The notes beneath the pieces were generated by a model. The model did not search any database. It was not told the origin of the DNA and saw only the letters and a list, made by a program, of their open reading frames with translations. Made by a program: the position numbers and the translations under genes. This document shows positions 29,238-38,876 of a stretch of DNA of 49,403 nucleotides, one piece after another (within the stretch, counting starts at the first letter, position 1; every line of letters begins with the position of its first letter). The stretch comes from a virus. The DNA lies in IMG/VR virus record IMGVR_UViG_3300030116_004629, positions 1 through 49,403 of that record. One strand, 5' to 3'.

Positions 29238-29249
29238 AAGGTAATCTAA

Positions 29250-29918
29250 ATGTTAGATTATAGTATATCTCTTATTGAGAAGCCGATAGCGAAAGAAATC
29301 ATAGTAGCAAACCACTACACGCATAAGTGGTCTTCTTGTCGTTATGCTTTGGGTTTATTCTTGGGTGATGAATTACATGGGGTAGCGATTTATGGTTTTC
29401 CTGTGGGTAGGCAAGTGGTGAAATCAATTTCCCCACAATTAGAAAACCAAGATGTATTAGAATTGACAAGGCTTTGGCTCAGAGATGAAGCACCAAAGAA
29501 TAGTGAAAGTTTCTTCATTGGGCAGACTTTCAAATGGCTCAAGGAAAATACAGACACTAAGGTTCTTATCAGTTATGCAGACCCTATGGCAGACCACTTG
29601 GGTATCATATACCAAGCAACCAATTGGCTTTATCAAGGTAATAATACCATGTTAGTTAAGGGTTATTTACATAAGATTAACGGAGAGTGGATGCACCCAA
29701 GAAGTGCGGTGGCAAAGTACGGTACGGTTAAGACTTCTAAACTGCTTGAAATAGACCCTGAGTACGAAAGAAAGGAATTGAAGAAGAAGCACAGGTACAT
29801 CTATATCTTGACAGACAAGCGAGAAAAGAGAAAGATACTTGCGACACTAAAGCATCCTGTTTTACCTTACCCTAAAAACAATAAGAATTGTGAATGGCAG
29901 TCCTTAAATAGACCCTAA
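29250..29918 (+). CDS. Mom-like DNA-modification protein (GNAT-type), 222 aa
   Basis: Conserved pattern of the phage Mu Mom family: NHYTHKWSSCRYALGLFLGD (21-40), HGVAIYGFPVGRQVV, LELTRLWLRDEAPKNSESFF (70-89), then LISYADPMADHLGIIYQATN (106-125) and WLYQG. Mom converts adenine to a carbamoylmethyl-type derivative that protects phage DNA from restriction. If this homologue does the same, the virion DNA may be hypermodified. The C-terminus is lysine-rich. Family recognised by motif memory, not search. Confidence 0.7.
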   Translation: MLDYSISLIEKPIAKEIIVANHYTHKWSSCRYALGLFLGDELHGVAIYGFPVGRQVVKSISPQLENQDVLELTRLWLRDEAPKNSESFFIGQTFKWLKENTDTKVLISYADPMADHLGIIYQATNWLYQGNNTMLVKGYLHKINGEWMHPRSAVAKYGTVKTSKLLEIDPEYERKELKKKHRYIYILTDKREKRKILATLKHPVLPYPKNNKNCEWQSLNRP

Positions 29919-29935
29919 AGCAAACCACTACTAAG

Positions 29936-30652
29936 ATGTTAGTGATAGACGACAGAGAGAATGAGAAGGTTCAAAATAAGATACTTCTGCGCATGGGTCT
30001 TTGGCCCGATAACCCAAAGGGGTTAGCAAAGGTAGCAAGACTCAAGAGCGCAGACTATGTTATAGGGCAATGGGGTATAGAGGCTAAAGAAATCAATGAC
30101 TTGTATAGGTCTATCATGGGTTTCGGAAGAACGAGGACTATAGTAGACCAATTGCGTGACTTAGAGGAAAACTTTGACAAGCCCTTCCTCATAGTGTACG
30201 GTACTAAACTAAAGCCCTATGTGCAGGGGAGGCCAAACGCACAGCGCATGGCTATAGAAATGGCTAGGATGGTAAAGGTGATAGAGAAATTCAAACTTAC
30301 CTTCTATCAACGCTTCCCTAAGATAAAATTCATGCAGTTAGATAGCATGGATGCTTTCGTAGATTATTTAGTAGTCAATCACACTCAATTATCTGTCAAT
30401 GGGCAATCGGGCGTGGCTAACATTCCTGACTTTGTGAAGAAAGCAGGTCAGGAAAAAAAACAAGATGGTCGCGTCAAAGTATTAACAAGTATACCGGGTA
30501 TAACACCTGCTATGGCAGTAGATTTGCTACAAAAATTTGGCAGCCTTCCACAAATACTTCACAGCAGACGCACTCAGAAAGACCTTATGGAAATCAATGG
30601 CATTGGTAGAACTAAAGCGAAAAAAATCCTTGATTTGAGAACAAAGTTTTAA
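29936..30652 (+). CDS. XPF/ERCC4-type nuclease with helix-hairpin-helix, 238 aa
   Basis: IDDREN (4-9), ADYVIGQWGIEAKEINDLYRS (39-59) with the GDxV...ERKxxxD-like motif, where Arg is replaced by Ala (EAK). The C-terminal SIPGITPAMAVDLLQKFGSL and GIGRTKAKKILDL are two helix-hairpin-helix DNA-binding units. Members (XPF, Hef, Mus81) cut branched or flap DNA. Probable recombination or packaging-intermediate nuclease. It ends tail to tail with the hub gene; their stops share TTAA. Confidence 0.85.
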   Translation: MLVIDDRENEKVQNKILLRMGLWPDNPKGLAKVARLKSADYVIGQWGIEAKEINDLYRSIMGFGRTRTIVDQLRDLEENFDKPFLIVYGTKLKPYVQGRPNAQRMAIEMARMVKVIEKFKLTFYQRFPKIKFMQLDSMDAFVDYLVVNHTQLSVNGQSGVANIPDFVKKAGQEKKQDGRVKVLTSIPGITPAMAVDLLQKFGSLPQILHSRRTQKDLMEINGIGRTKAKKILDLRTKF

Positions 30653-33600
30653 CGATAAGGCAAAAACACATTGCTTCTGTTGTCTGCGTTAAACGCCGCA
30701 CGCTTAAAGTTAATGTCCATGTTTGTCACGGATAATGTAGAGTAATTTGCTGAGTCATTTCCTATTCCGGGTGTCCTACTAAATGTAAAGACTAAAGTAT
30801 TGCCGCTTGTGCCTGCCCCCGACAATGATGTTGTCGAAGATAATTGCATATTTGCTTTCTTAGTACCTGTAGGAACAGAAAGTGTTTCTGAAAACTCTGC
30901 GCCTGTCTCAAGACATTTAGCGTGTATTTTTAACAGGGCCGCCCTATCAGTATTTGCAGAGGAAGGCAGTTTAACATCGGCCATAATATTTATTTCATCG
31001 CTTATAGCATCTTTTGGTGTTTTAATTTCTACTTCTACTTGATGCTCTATTTCTTTCTTGCTAAAGGCTATTTCTCCCGCACCTACTCCTTCATCTTTTC
31101 CTTTGCCGGGTAGGTCAAACCCGTTGCCGTTGCTTGTTGCTGAACCCTGTGTAGGGTGAACTCTAAGTGGGCCTGTCATACCACGCATAGAAGAAGGGGT
31201 AGTAGACGTTTTTGTTTGCCCTAAAATGTTATTGGCATACTGCGCTGTGAATTCACTTCCACCACCTATTAGATTCTTCATTATAGCCATGTAAGTACCC
31301 CTGTCAAACGAATTCATGTTTATAGAATCAGGACTAAAAGAGCCGCCGCTACCACCGCTACCTCCATCAGCCTCAGTCCAATTATTATTCACAGGGTCGC
31401 CCGGTGAATACTCACTACCCGGCTCAGTAGTTAGATTATCTTGTGGTGAGGGTGCTATAGCAGAATTATTACCACCACTACTTGTCGTGGGGTTGGGTAG
31501 TTTTGGGGGCGCAAAGATGTAATCCATAATACCTTTACTGCTTGTAGATTCGTCTTCGCTTAGTCTTAGTAGCACACGCTCTTTACCCATTTCTACTTGC
31601 CAATCTACGTCAGTCACAACCATAGTCAGGTTGTCAATATCAAGCCCCGCGTCTGTGTATTTAACAAACGTACCGGGTACATAATTTAAGTCGTCTACAA
31701 TATGTAATGCGGGTGCATACCACAACGACCTATGTGCGCCCATACCTCCTTTCAAACTCGGATAACTTCTACAGCCTAATGGGAAAATAGATTTGTTATT
31801 ATATTGTCCGTTAGTAATCATAAGACTTATTTCACTATCGCTTTCTGCTGTAGCACCACCGATTTGTGTTTGTCCGTTTGTAAGAATAGTATACACTCCG
31901 CTTGATTGAGCATTTATATCTCCACATCTTGTCCTAAGAAGGTCACGACAATAATCAGCGTTAAAAGAAATTACAATTTTGCCTGATGAATGATAAGAGG
32001 AAGGAACATCAATCTCGTAGAAACCGTTATGCTTGCATTCCACAGAAGTATAATGGTTGTTAGAAGATATGTAGCCATTTAGGGTGACAGAACCGCTTGC
32101 AGATACTTTGTCGTAGCCTGCATCAATAAGATATACTTGAAAAATTGCGCTATCAATATCTGTAGTTTTATCTGCATCAGCAAGAGTTTTTAGAGCAACT
32201 ACTACACGTAGTTTTTCTCCTGTGTCGGCACTTACTTTTGGTATGTCTTTGCCTACGTGGACTACCTGTACCGCATAAGAAACTGACCTTGCGCCATAAG
32301 TAGTGTAGTTATCATTGTGCGCTACTGTACCTGTATTTATATCGCTGTCTCCGTACCTTGTGTGCATAGTGCTACTTGTGACTGTATTACCCATGTTGCC
32401 GTCAAGCCCGCTTACCATGCCGGGGAAAATAACACCGCCCGTACCCTGTATTGTCCAACACCACGCTGTGTTTGCACTATCATCACCATCACCCTGAGAG
32501 GCTACTTGTGCGTCTGCTATGTAGCCGTATTTTCCACCGTCTAGCATTACATCTTCGTCTTGCGGTGCAAAGAGAGGCAACGGCTCTATTTGTAGGCTAA
32601 TTGGGTTTTTCTTTCTTGAGTTATATTCTTGCTCTGCCAATCCCAAAGCCTCTACTCTGCTTATTACATTATCATGCTCGATTATTTTCCACGTAGTAGT
32701 ATCTCCTATCGCGGGCGAGGGGAAATCAACGAATTGCTTGCCGTTATCAAACAAGCATCTGACATACTCTACTCTTTCTTTTTGAGACATAGCAAAATCA
32801 GTCACATTTACGTTGTTTCTAGTAAAACTATAACCGCTATTATACTTGGGCCTAAACTCAAGCCTGTTGTCTCTACCAACTAACCAAGAGAAAGATGTAA
32901 ACAAAGAATTGTTAAAGCCGACTCCGCCCGCTTTTTGTGTATCAACCACGGTTCTCATCAAAGTCTTGCTGTTAGTCTCAAGCACACTACCGTAAGAGTC
33001 TTGTTCGCTGTTGGTGTTGTATGTAGTCATTTTATCTGTAATGGGTATGTTATTTATATCAAACATATTTGTTATCTTAGTTTTGGCAAGCCAATTCTCC
33101 ATTATTCCCATGTTCCACAAGGCTCTCATTTTGTCAGAGTTATAGAAAGTACCGCTATTTAGATTTAGATATTTACCGTCTATTTTCATCATTAATCTGT
33201 AGGCGTATTCGTTGGCTACAGAATTGTATAGTGTCAAAACAGGCCATACTGATTCGTCTATGTTGGTTTTTATATGTGGGTGCGCAGTACCACCGGAAGA
33301 CACAAAGGCTCTCATTTGGTCTACTAATGCTGACTCTATTCCGCTTTGTGTCCACACGTTATCTGTAGTCGCTATTGTCACAGAATCTAGCATTACATTA
33401 AATAATTGCTTAGGTATTTTTAGGTTATGGCCGGTAGCCCACCCGTCTGTTATTTCATCAGCAGTCAAACCGGAGTCTCTAACTCGCAAACCGCTTGTTA
33501 GTCCCTCTGAGTTTTCTTCTGTGTTTAGAGCCTTCTCAAATGAGTAATAGATTACTCTTTCTATGTGTAGTACGGTTTCACTAACTACTTTTTTAACTCT

Positions 33601-36600
33601 ATAGTAGTGGTCTTGCGCATCTCCGGTTCTCCAAGAATTACCAACGCCTCTAACTAGAGGCTTAGATGTGTTTTGGACATACGCGCCTTTCTTTACGCCA
33701 TCAGAGATAAACGTAGCCCCGGATTTAGTAATTACAAAGTGTTGGTCGTTTTCTGCGGGCGTTGTGACTGTGACGCTTGAAGCAGTTATGTCACTTGCTA
33801 TCTTACCGTTCCATTGGAAGAACCACTCACTTCTGTTTTCCGTTTCTATTTTAGAGCCTAGTAATCTTCCTATGCCGTTGTCGTCAAAGATAGTAGTATC
33901 TAGTGGTTCTAACCAAAACTCTCCTTTGTTAAGACCATCTGCTAAAGAAGTCTTGCCCGATACTAACTTGTTTAGGTTAGTGTGTTTGTGGTAATCGTTG
34001 TCTGTCGTAAGAGAAGTAGAAGCGGCGTTTCTGTAGTAAGAATCTATCAACACCGGGTCGCCAACACCTACTGCGTAGTAATCTCCCAAGTCTGTCTGCC
34101 CACCACCCTCTTGATTAACCATACCTTTGTTAGCAATAGTATTAAGGTTAAAGAATTTGCTTGTATCAACAACCATAAGCGCACCTCCTTTGTTTTCCCA
34201 ATCTTGATATTGTGCGGGGGCAACATCAGAACCCGTAGTCTTAGCGAAAAAGTGCTTTTCTACTGTTCCGCTTGCTACGGGGCTTGCAGAAAGTGTGGTT
34301 TCTATTCCAAACCCTACAGGGCTGTTGCCCGTTATACCTACTTTGTATACTCCATCTACTGTACCAAAATTTATTAAACCAACATAGTCTCCTACAGACA
34401 GGCCGTGGTTAGCATCGGCTATATAGATGTAGGACTTACCACTAGCAGTAGTAATGCTAACATCATTACCCGCAACGGCAATCATGTTGTCATAGTCTAA
34501 AGGTTTTGAATATGCGCCTCCTGTAGAGGGGTCGTTTGTAGAATCCAAAGTCCACAAGTCATAATCGTCATTCATTTTTAGTGTAGTAAAATTCTTGTAG
34601 TTTCCGCTTTCATCTACTTGGTCGTCAAATTGAATTTGTAGGCTATAATTGTCTGTCACGGGAGATTTCAGACCAAAGTTTTTCTTTCTCAATCCGCCGT
34701 CTGCATCTGCTGTGCCATCGTTTCTCATGTCTGCCCACAAAAGCCACAAGTGTTTGTAAGCGTCACGGTTTTGTATAACGTGTATTTGTGTAGGAACAGC
34801 ACCAAAAGAGCCTGCGCTACTCCAAGCATTAACGGTAAGGGGGTGTCTAAGGGCTACATATTTGCATCCTCCCATCCACCATTTACTACCGTCATAATAC
34901 TTACATCTGTAGATAAAGAAGTCTCTAAGATTTTGCTGTGCCTCAAAGGTTAGTGCTGCCTGTGCTTGGTCTAATACTGCCACACCCGCGTTAGGAATAG
35001 CGTTGTATGTAGCCTGTGTTATCTCAATATCTGTAGCCCCGGCATCTACTTGGGCAACCAAATCAAAAGACCTTTGTGGAGTGTATTGTATCTGCGCAAA
35101 GTGGTATCTAAAGTATAGAGAGTGTGGTAAATCTTGCATCCACTTAGCGTGGACAGGTCTTTCTTTTATGCTTTCAGTATGTGAAGCGGGAGTAGGGGAA
35201 GTAATAATCATTTTTCTTTCTTTACTCCAAGACAATTGTTGGTTTGTACCTCCCCAATAAGAAGAATTTAATAGCCCTTCTTTCAAATCAAAATCGCCTA
35301 TTGTCCCATCTGTCCAACCGTCAGGTAGGGGCGTATAGGTTTGCACTTGCCATAGGAAACGTTGTCTTTTGTCAGCAGCAAGTGGGTTGCCGTGGTAGTT
35401 AATTACCTTTCTAACAGTCTTGGCTATATGTCTGCCTCTTATTGCCTTTTTAGCCCCTGCGCTTGTGGCTAAATTAGTGCTTGTTTCTGTATTGCTGATA
35501 ACAAACCCGTCACCGGGGTTTATGGGGAAGGTAGTGTCTCCGCTTTCTGTTGAGAAAAAGAATGTTAGATAGTCTGTGCTTGCTTGCTGTGCGTATTCAA
35601 ACTCTGCATCGAAATCTGAGGCTATTGCTGTCACCCTTAGAGTGACAAAGCAGAAATGCCCATCGCCCGATGATGTTTCTTTAAAGGCAAGCCTACACTT
35701 AATAACGTCATCTATGGCATATCCATGCCCACCATTTATTACCGTGGCTACTACAGTATCAGTAGTGCCTCCCGTAAATTTTAACTTAATAACTAAGTTA
35801 TTACCTGTTCCGCTTGCGTTTGTCTCGTTAGTAATAATGTTATCGTTGCCGTTGGTAGGCATAGAGCCATCGCCGGGGTCATAAGAATCCGGTATTTGTC
35901 CATCTACCCACGGCAAAGAGCAATGATATACACCATCACCGTTGGGTGATTGCGCCACAAGGTCATCGTAGTCACCACCTACCAAATTATCTAATGTTTG
36001 TGTACCTGCACCCCAACCTTGCTTTTTAACAGTTTGAAGAGCAAGACCGGAAGTAGGGTAGGATTGTATACCATCGTTGCTTTTACTATCAGCGTTATTT
36101 ATTCTATCTGTGTTAAACCAATTGTCTAACAAAGTTTCGTTTGCGCCCGTAGCCCTGTAGCCCTTGCCCGGATTGGTAATTGTGACTTTGCCTATGTTGC
36201 CGTAATACCAAGAAGACCTTGATTGATTTACAAAGGGGATATTTTGTGCATTAAGACTATAACTTGGTGTTATTCCTTCCCATTCTGCTGTTGCAGTTTC
36301 CCCTTCCCAATGTGGGTCTGAACCGGGGTTAGCGGTGTTTGGATTTTCGGGGGCAGGCATACTAATCGTACCCTTGCTTACTTTTTCCCCATCAACAGTA
36401 GTGTAATAACCGTTTGCTACAGTATAGCCCCACCCGTGATTTGTCATTCTTATACCCGATATAGAAGCACGCCCGTTTTCGTAGGTAGCGGGGTGATTCG
36501 CAATAAAATCAGCATAATTATTCCAATGCTGTACGTTGCTTACGGGGTCAGGGAAATTCCAAAACTCAAACTCAGGATAATCGTGCGGAATAGACGGGCC

Positions 36601-38868
36601 TACATATTTACCTACATAGCATAGGTTAGAGTATTCGTCTGTCCAATTTAGTTGGCCGCTACCTGTACCGATTGCTACAGTTAGCACTTCATAGGGGTCG
36701 GTAGCACTATAAGTCACTATTTCTCCCGCGCTGTTAATGCTGTGGTGTGCCGTTATAGCCACAGTAGTACCATCTAATGCGGCTCTACCGGAATAATTAA
36801 GGGTTATATTTCCACTAGAACCCATGTTGGGGTTGCCTGACAAAACCAAACGAAGTCCGGTGTTGTCCTTGTAAAAATAATCAATACCCATGCCTTCGTA
36901 GTCTTCCCAAATACTATTAGGGCCAAAGGAATCTTCATTGTTATACATCTGTATAGGCATACCCGAACCTAACTGTGTTCTTTGGTCTGCTATGTTCTCG
37001 TAATCATTAGAAAACTCTCTGCCTATCTTGCTTGTGAATTGTTTTAGGACAGACGTACCCATGTCCATGACCTCCATGAGTCCTTGTGCATCGTAAGCCC
37101 AATACGCTTGTTGATTCTCAGTAGATTTGTCCTTGTTTTGCCCTAACTCCCACAACGGTATTTGCTTTTCCATTGCTGTTAAAGTATCTGTTGCGTTTAT
37201 GCTAATTACTCTACCTCTTCTTTTTTGATTTATGTTTATACTAGAAACAACGCCTCTCCATATTGGTCTGTCAATATGTGGCACATCAACGTAGCCTGTT
37301 CTACCCCCACCTGCGAAGAGAATTAAGCCCCAATCGTTAAGTTTGTTGCCTCTCATTACGCTTGTAAAATTGTGAGCGTAATCTGTCGTGTTAAATCCGT
37401 AGTCATCTATACTGTCGTAATCATCAGCATCGTCAATTAATTCTATCTGACAATTGCTGAAACCATTGATAGTAGTTTGCATTTTCATGTTAGTCAAAGG
37501 AGGAATGTCTCTTTCCGTAGGGTCGTCTGTTAGGGGTCTATACAACGCCGCCCTGTCTAGTAGCAGCGTAGAAGATACGTTGTTGCTTCCGCTTGTTGGG
37601 TGCATAAAAATCTGCCACCCGTACATATCTTCTGCTTTGATATTAGAGCCTGTAAAGGATTGGTTAGCAAGTATCTTAGTGCCATCCCTGTATACTTCAA
37701 ATTTTTGAGTGTCGTAGTTTAGATGCACATCAACATCTAACCAAGAGTCGTTATTGTTGTAAGCCAACCGAGTAGAAGAGTTTTCATATAGCAGGGGACA
37801 AGTATCATAAGTAGAGCCTAAAGCCAAATCAAATGAAACAACGGGATTTCCTGTTAATCCGTTTTCAAAAGAGCCTAGTGCGGGTGATGATGTGCTACTG
37901 TAGCCCGCCTTTATTGTGACTTTGGGTGTGACTTTACCTGCGCCGTTAAAAGAACGGACAGCCAACCTAAATGTAAGTATGTCATGCGTGTCTCTTGAAT
38001 GTAAATCACCGTCATAATAAATTGTAGGTAGGTCAGGCGTACTGTCGCTACCCGTTCTGTTGTATTGCTGCACGCACAGAAAAGGCATACCCGAAGGAGA
38101 CTCTAAGGGCGCGAAAATATTTTTTGGCCTGCCGTTGCTAATACCTGCATCAGTATACAAGTGGGTTTCACCCATCCATCTACCTGCTAGGTGCGCTCTG
38201 CGAACCATTGTCAGAGTAGAAGTGTTTCCGTTGATACCACTACCGCTACCTTCCATAGTAGCAAGCCTAACCCATGAGTTTTTACCTGCTGTGCCTGCTT
38301 TGTAGGTAGTGTTGTCCCCATAACCCGTCATACTCTGACGGCCAAACGAAGAATCTATATCGCCTGTAGGTATGACATATCTTCCTAAAGTATTATGCCC
38401 GTTGCATATAATTTGTGCGGCATCGCCGGGTTGTGGGTGTGAGTTTGTTCTCGGAAATGTCCTAAAAAAGTTAGTGTTTGTATGCCCATCAGGATATTGT
38501 AGTTTTGCCCTGCCCATTTGTTTAGCAGAATAGTTTCTATTACCGTCATAAGAAAGCCATTCGAAATTACCTTTGTTGTGGAGAAATCTCATAGTGTCAG
38601 GCGCAAACCCATATGGTTGCGTGGCCGCATTTGCCGCACCATAAGCACTTTGAATTGTCAATCTATCGTAATAAGACCATCTAAAACGAGGGTTAAGAGT
38701 AGCCTCTCCGTTTAGTGGGTTGCCGAAATGTGTATAAGCGTGCGTGTATACACCCGTAAAAGTATTATCAGGGCTATTGAAATCGCTAGGCACGGCTCTT
38801 GCACCGTTAAAGTCATCGTAGTAGCCCACTAACCATGCGCCGTACTTGTCTTTGACTGCTCTTACCAT
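30649..38868 (-). CDS. Giant tail hub/receptor protein, 2739 aa
   Basis: The middle part (QTTINGFSNCQIELIDDADD, RPIWRGVVSSININQKRRGR) and the C-terminal part (AQEYNSRKKNPISLQIEPL-like, GLDIDNLTMVVTDVDWQVEM) resemble phage baseplate hub proteins (gp27/gp44 type), here split by very long insertions. The N-terminal ~450 residues are LamG-like beta (FEVYRDGTKILANQSF). Repeats of the form IxxITNPGxGY occur near residues 810, 895 and 1050. Position next to the tape measure and the size suggest a fused hub, spike and receptor-binding protein. AGGTG precedes the start. Confidence 0.7.
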   Translation of the reverse strand: MVRAVKDKYGAWLVGYYDDFNGARAVPSDFNSPDNTFTGVYTHAYTHFGNPLNGEATLNPRFRWSYYDRLTIQSAYGAANAATQPYGFAPDTMRFLHNKGNFEWLSYDGNRNYSAKQMGRAKLQYPDGHTNTNFFRTFPRTNSHPQPGDAAQIICNGHNTLGRYVIPTGDIDSSFGRQSMTGYGDNTTYKAGTAGKNSWVRLATMEGSGSGINGNTSTLTMVRRAHLAGRWMGETHLYTDAGISNGRPKNIFAPLESPSGMPFLCVQQYNRTGSDSTPDLPTIYYDGDLHSRDTHDILTFRLAVRSFNGAGKVTPKVTIKAGYSSTSSPALGSFENGLTGNPVVSFDLALGSTYDTCPLLYENSSTRLAYNNNDSWLDVDVHLNYDTQKFEVYRDGTKILANQSFTGSNIKAEDMYGWQIFMHPTSGSNNVSSTLLLDRAALYRPLTDDPTERDIPPLTNMKMQTTINGFSNCQIELIDDADDYDSIDDYGFNTTDYAHNFTSVMRGNKLNDWGLILFAGGGRTGYVDVPHIDRPIWRGVVSSININQKRRGRVISINATDTLTAMEKQIPLWELGQNKDKSTENQQAYWAYDAQGLMEVMDMGTSVLKQFTSKIGREFSNDYENIADQRTQLGSGMPIQMYNNEDSFGPNSIWEDYEGMGIDYFYKDNTGLRLVLSGNPNMGSSGNITLNYSGRAALDGTTVAITAHHSINSAGEIVTYSATDPYEVLTVAIGTGSGQLNWTDEYSNLCYVGKYVGPSIPHDYPEFEFWNFPDPVSNVQHWNNYADFIANHPATYENGRASISGIRMTNHGWGYTVANGYYTTVDGEKVSKGTISMPAPENPNTANPGSDPHWEGETATAEWEGITPSYSLNAQNIPFVNQSRSSWYYGNIGKVTITNPGKGYRATGANETLLDNWFNTDRINNADSKSNDGIQSYPTSGLALQTVKKQGWGAGTQTLDNLVGGDYDDLVAQSPNGDGVYHCSLPWVDGQIPDSYDPGDGSMPTNGNDNIITNETNASGTGNNLVIKLKFTGGTTDTVVATVINGGHGYAIDDVIKCRLAFKETSSGDGHFCFVTLRVTAIASDFDAEFEYAQQASTDYLTFFFSTESGDTTFPINPGDGFVISNTETSTNLATSAGAKKAIRGRHIAKTVRKVINYHGNPLAADKRQRFLWQVQTYTPLPDGWTDGTIGDFDLKEGLLNSSYWGGTNQQLSWSKERKMIITSPTPASHTESIKERPVHAKWMQDLPHSLYFRYHFAQIQYTPQRSFDLVAQVDAGATDIEITQATYNAIPNAGVAVLDQAQAALTFEAQQNLRDFFIYRCKYYDGSKWWMGGCKYVALRHPLTVNAWSSAGSFGAVPTQIHVIQNRDAYKHLWLLWADMRNDGTADADGGLRKKNFGLKSPVTDNYSLQIQFDDQVDESGNYKNFTTLKMNDDYDLWTLDSTNDPSTGGAYSKPLDYDNMIAVAGNDVSITTASGKSYIYIADANHGLSVGDYVGLINFGTVDGVYKVGITGNSPVGFGIETTLSASPVASGTVEKHFFAKTTGSDVAPAQYQDWENKGGALMVVDTSKFFNLNTIANKGMVNQEGGGQTDLGDYYAVGVGDPVLIDSYYRNAASTSLTTDNDYHKHTNLNKLVSGKTSLADGLNKGEFWLEPLDTTIFDDNGIGRLLGSKIETENRSEWFFQWNGKIASDITASSVTVTTPAENDQHFVITKSGATFISDGVKKGAYVQNTSKPLVRGVGNSWRTGDAQDHYYRVKKVVSETVLHIERVIYYSFEKALNTEENSEGLTSGLRVRDSGLTADEITDGWATGHNLKIPKQLFNVMLDSVTIATTDNVWTQSGIESALVDQMRAFVSSGGTAHPHIKTNIDESVWPVLTLYNSVANEYAYRLMMKIDGKYLNLNSGTFYNSDKMRALWNMGIMENWLAKTKITNMFDINNIPITDKMTTYNTNSEQDSYGSVLETNSKTLMRTVVDTQKAGGVGFNNSLFTSFSWLVGRDNRLEFRPKYNSGYSFTRNNVNVTDFAMSQKERVEYVRCLFDNGKQFVDFPSPAIGDTTTWKIIEHDNVISRVEALGLAEQEYNSRKKNPISLQIEPLPLFAPQDEDVMLDGGKYGYIADAQVASQGDGDDSANTAWCWTIQGTGGVIFPGMVSGLDGNMGNTVTSSTMHTRYGDSDINTGTVAHNDNYTTYGARSVSYAVQVVHVGKDIPKVSADTGEKLRVVVALKTLADADKTTDIDSAIFQVYLIDAGYDKVSASGSVTLNGYISSNNHYTSVECKHNGFYEIDVPSSYHSSGKIVISFNADYCRDLLRTRCGDINAQSSGVYTILTNGQTQIGGATAESDSEISLMITNGQYNNKSIFPLGCRSYPSLKGGMGAHRSLWYAPALHIVDDLNYVPGTFVKYTDAGLDIDNLTMVVTDVDWQVEMGKERVLLRLSEDESTSSKGIMDYIFAPPKLPNPTTSSGGNNSAIAPSPQDNLTTEPGSEYSPGDPVNNNWTEADGGSGGSGGSFSPDSINMNSFDRGTYMAIMKNLIGGGSEFTAQYANNILGQTKTSTTPSSMRGMTGPLRVHPTQGSATSNGNGFDLPGKGKDEGVGAGEIAFSKKEIEHQVEVEIKTPKDAISDEINIMADVKLPSSANTDRAALLKIHAKCLETGAEFSETLSVPTGTKKANMQLSSTTSLSGAGTSGNTLVFTFSRTPGIGNDSANYSTLSVTNMDINFKRAAFNADNRSNVFLPYR

Positions 38869-38876
38869 TCTAACAC

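Noticed and set aside
30527-30536. GCTACAAAAA inside the ERCC4 gene
   Set aside because: Explained by codons for LLQKF and isolated, so not counted as part of the repeat family. The same applies to ATTTGTAGCA at 6688-6697 within a zinc motif.
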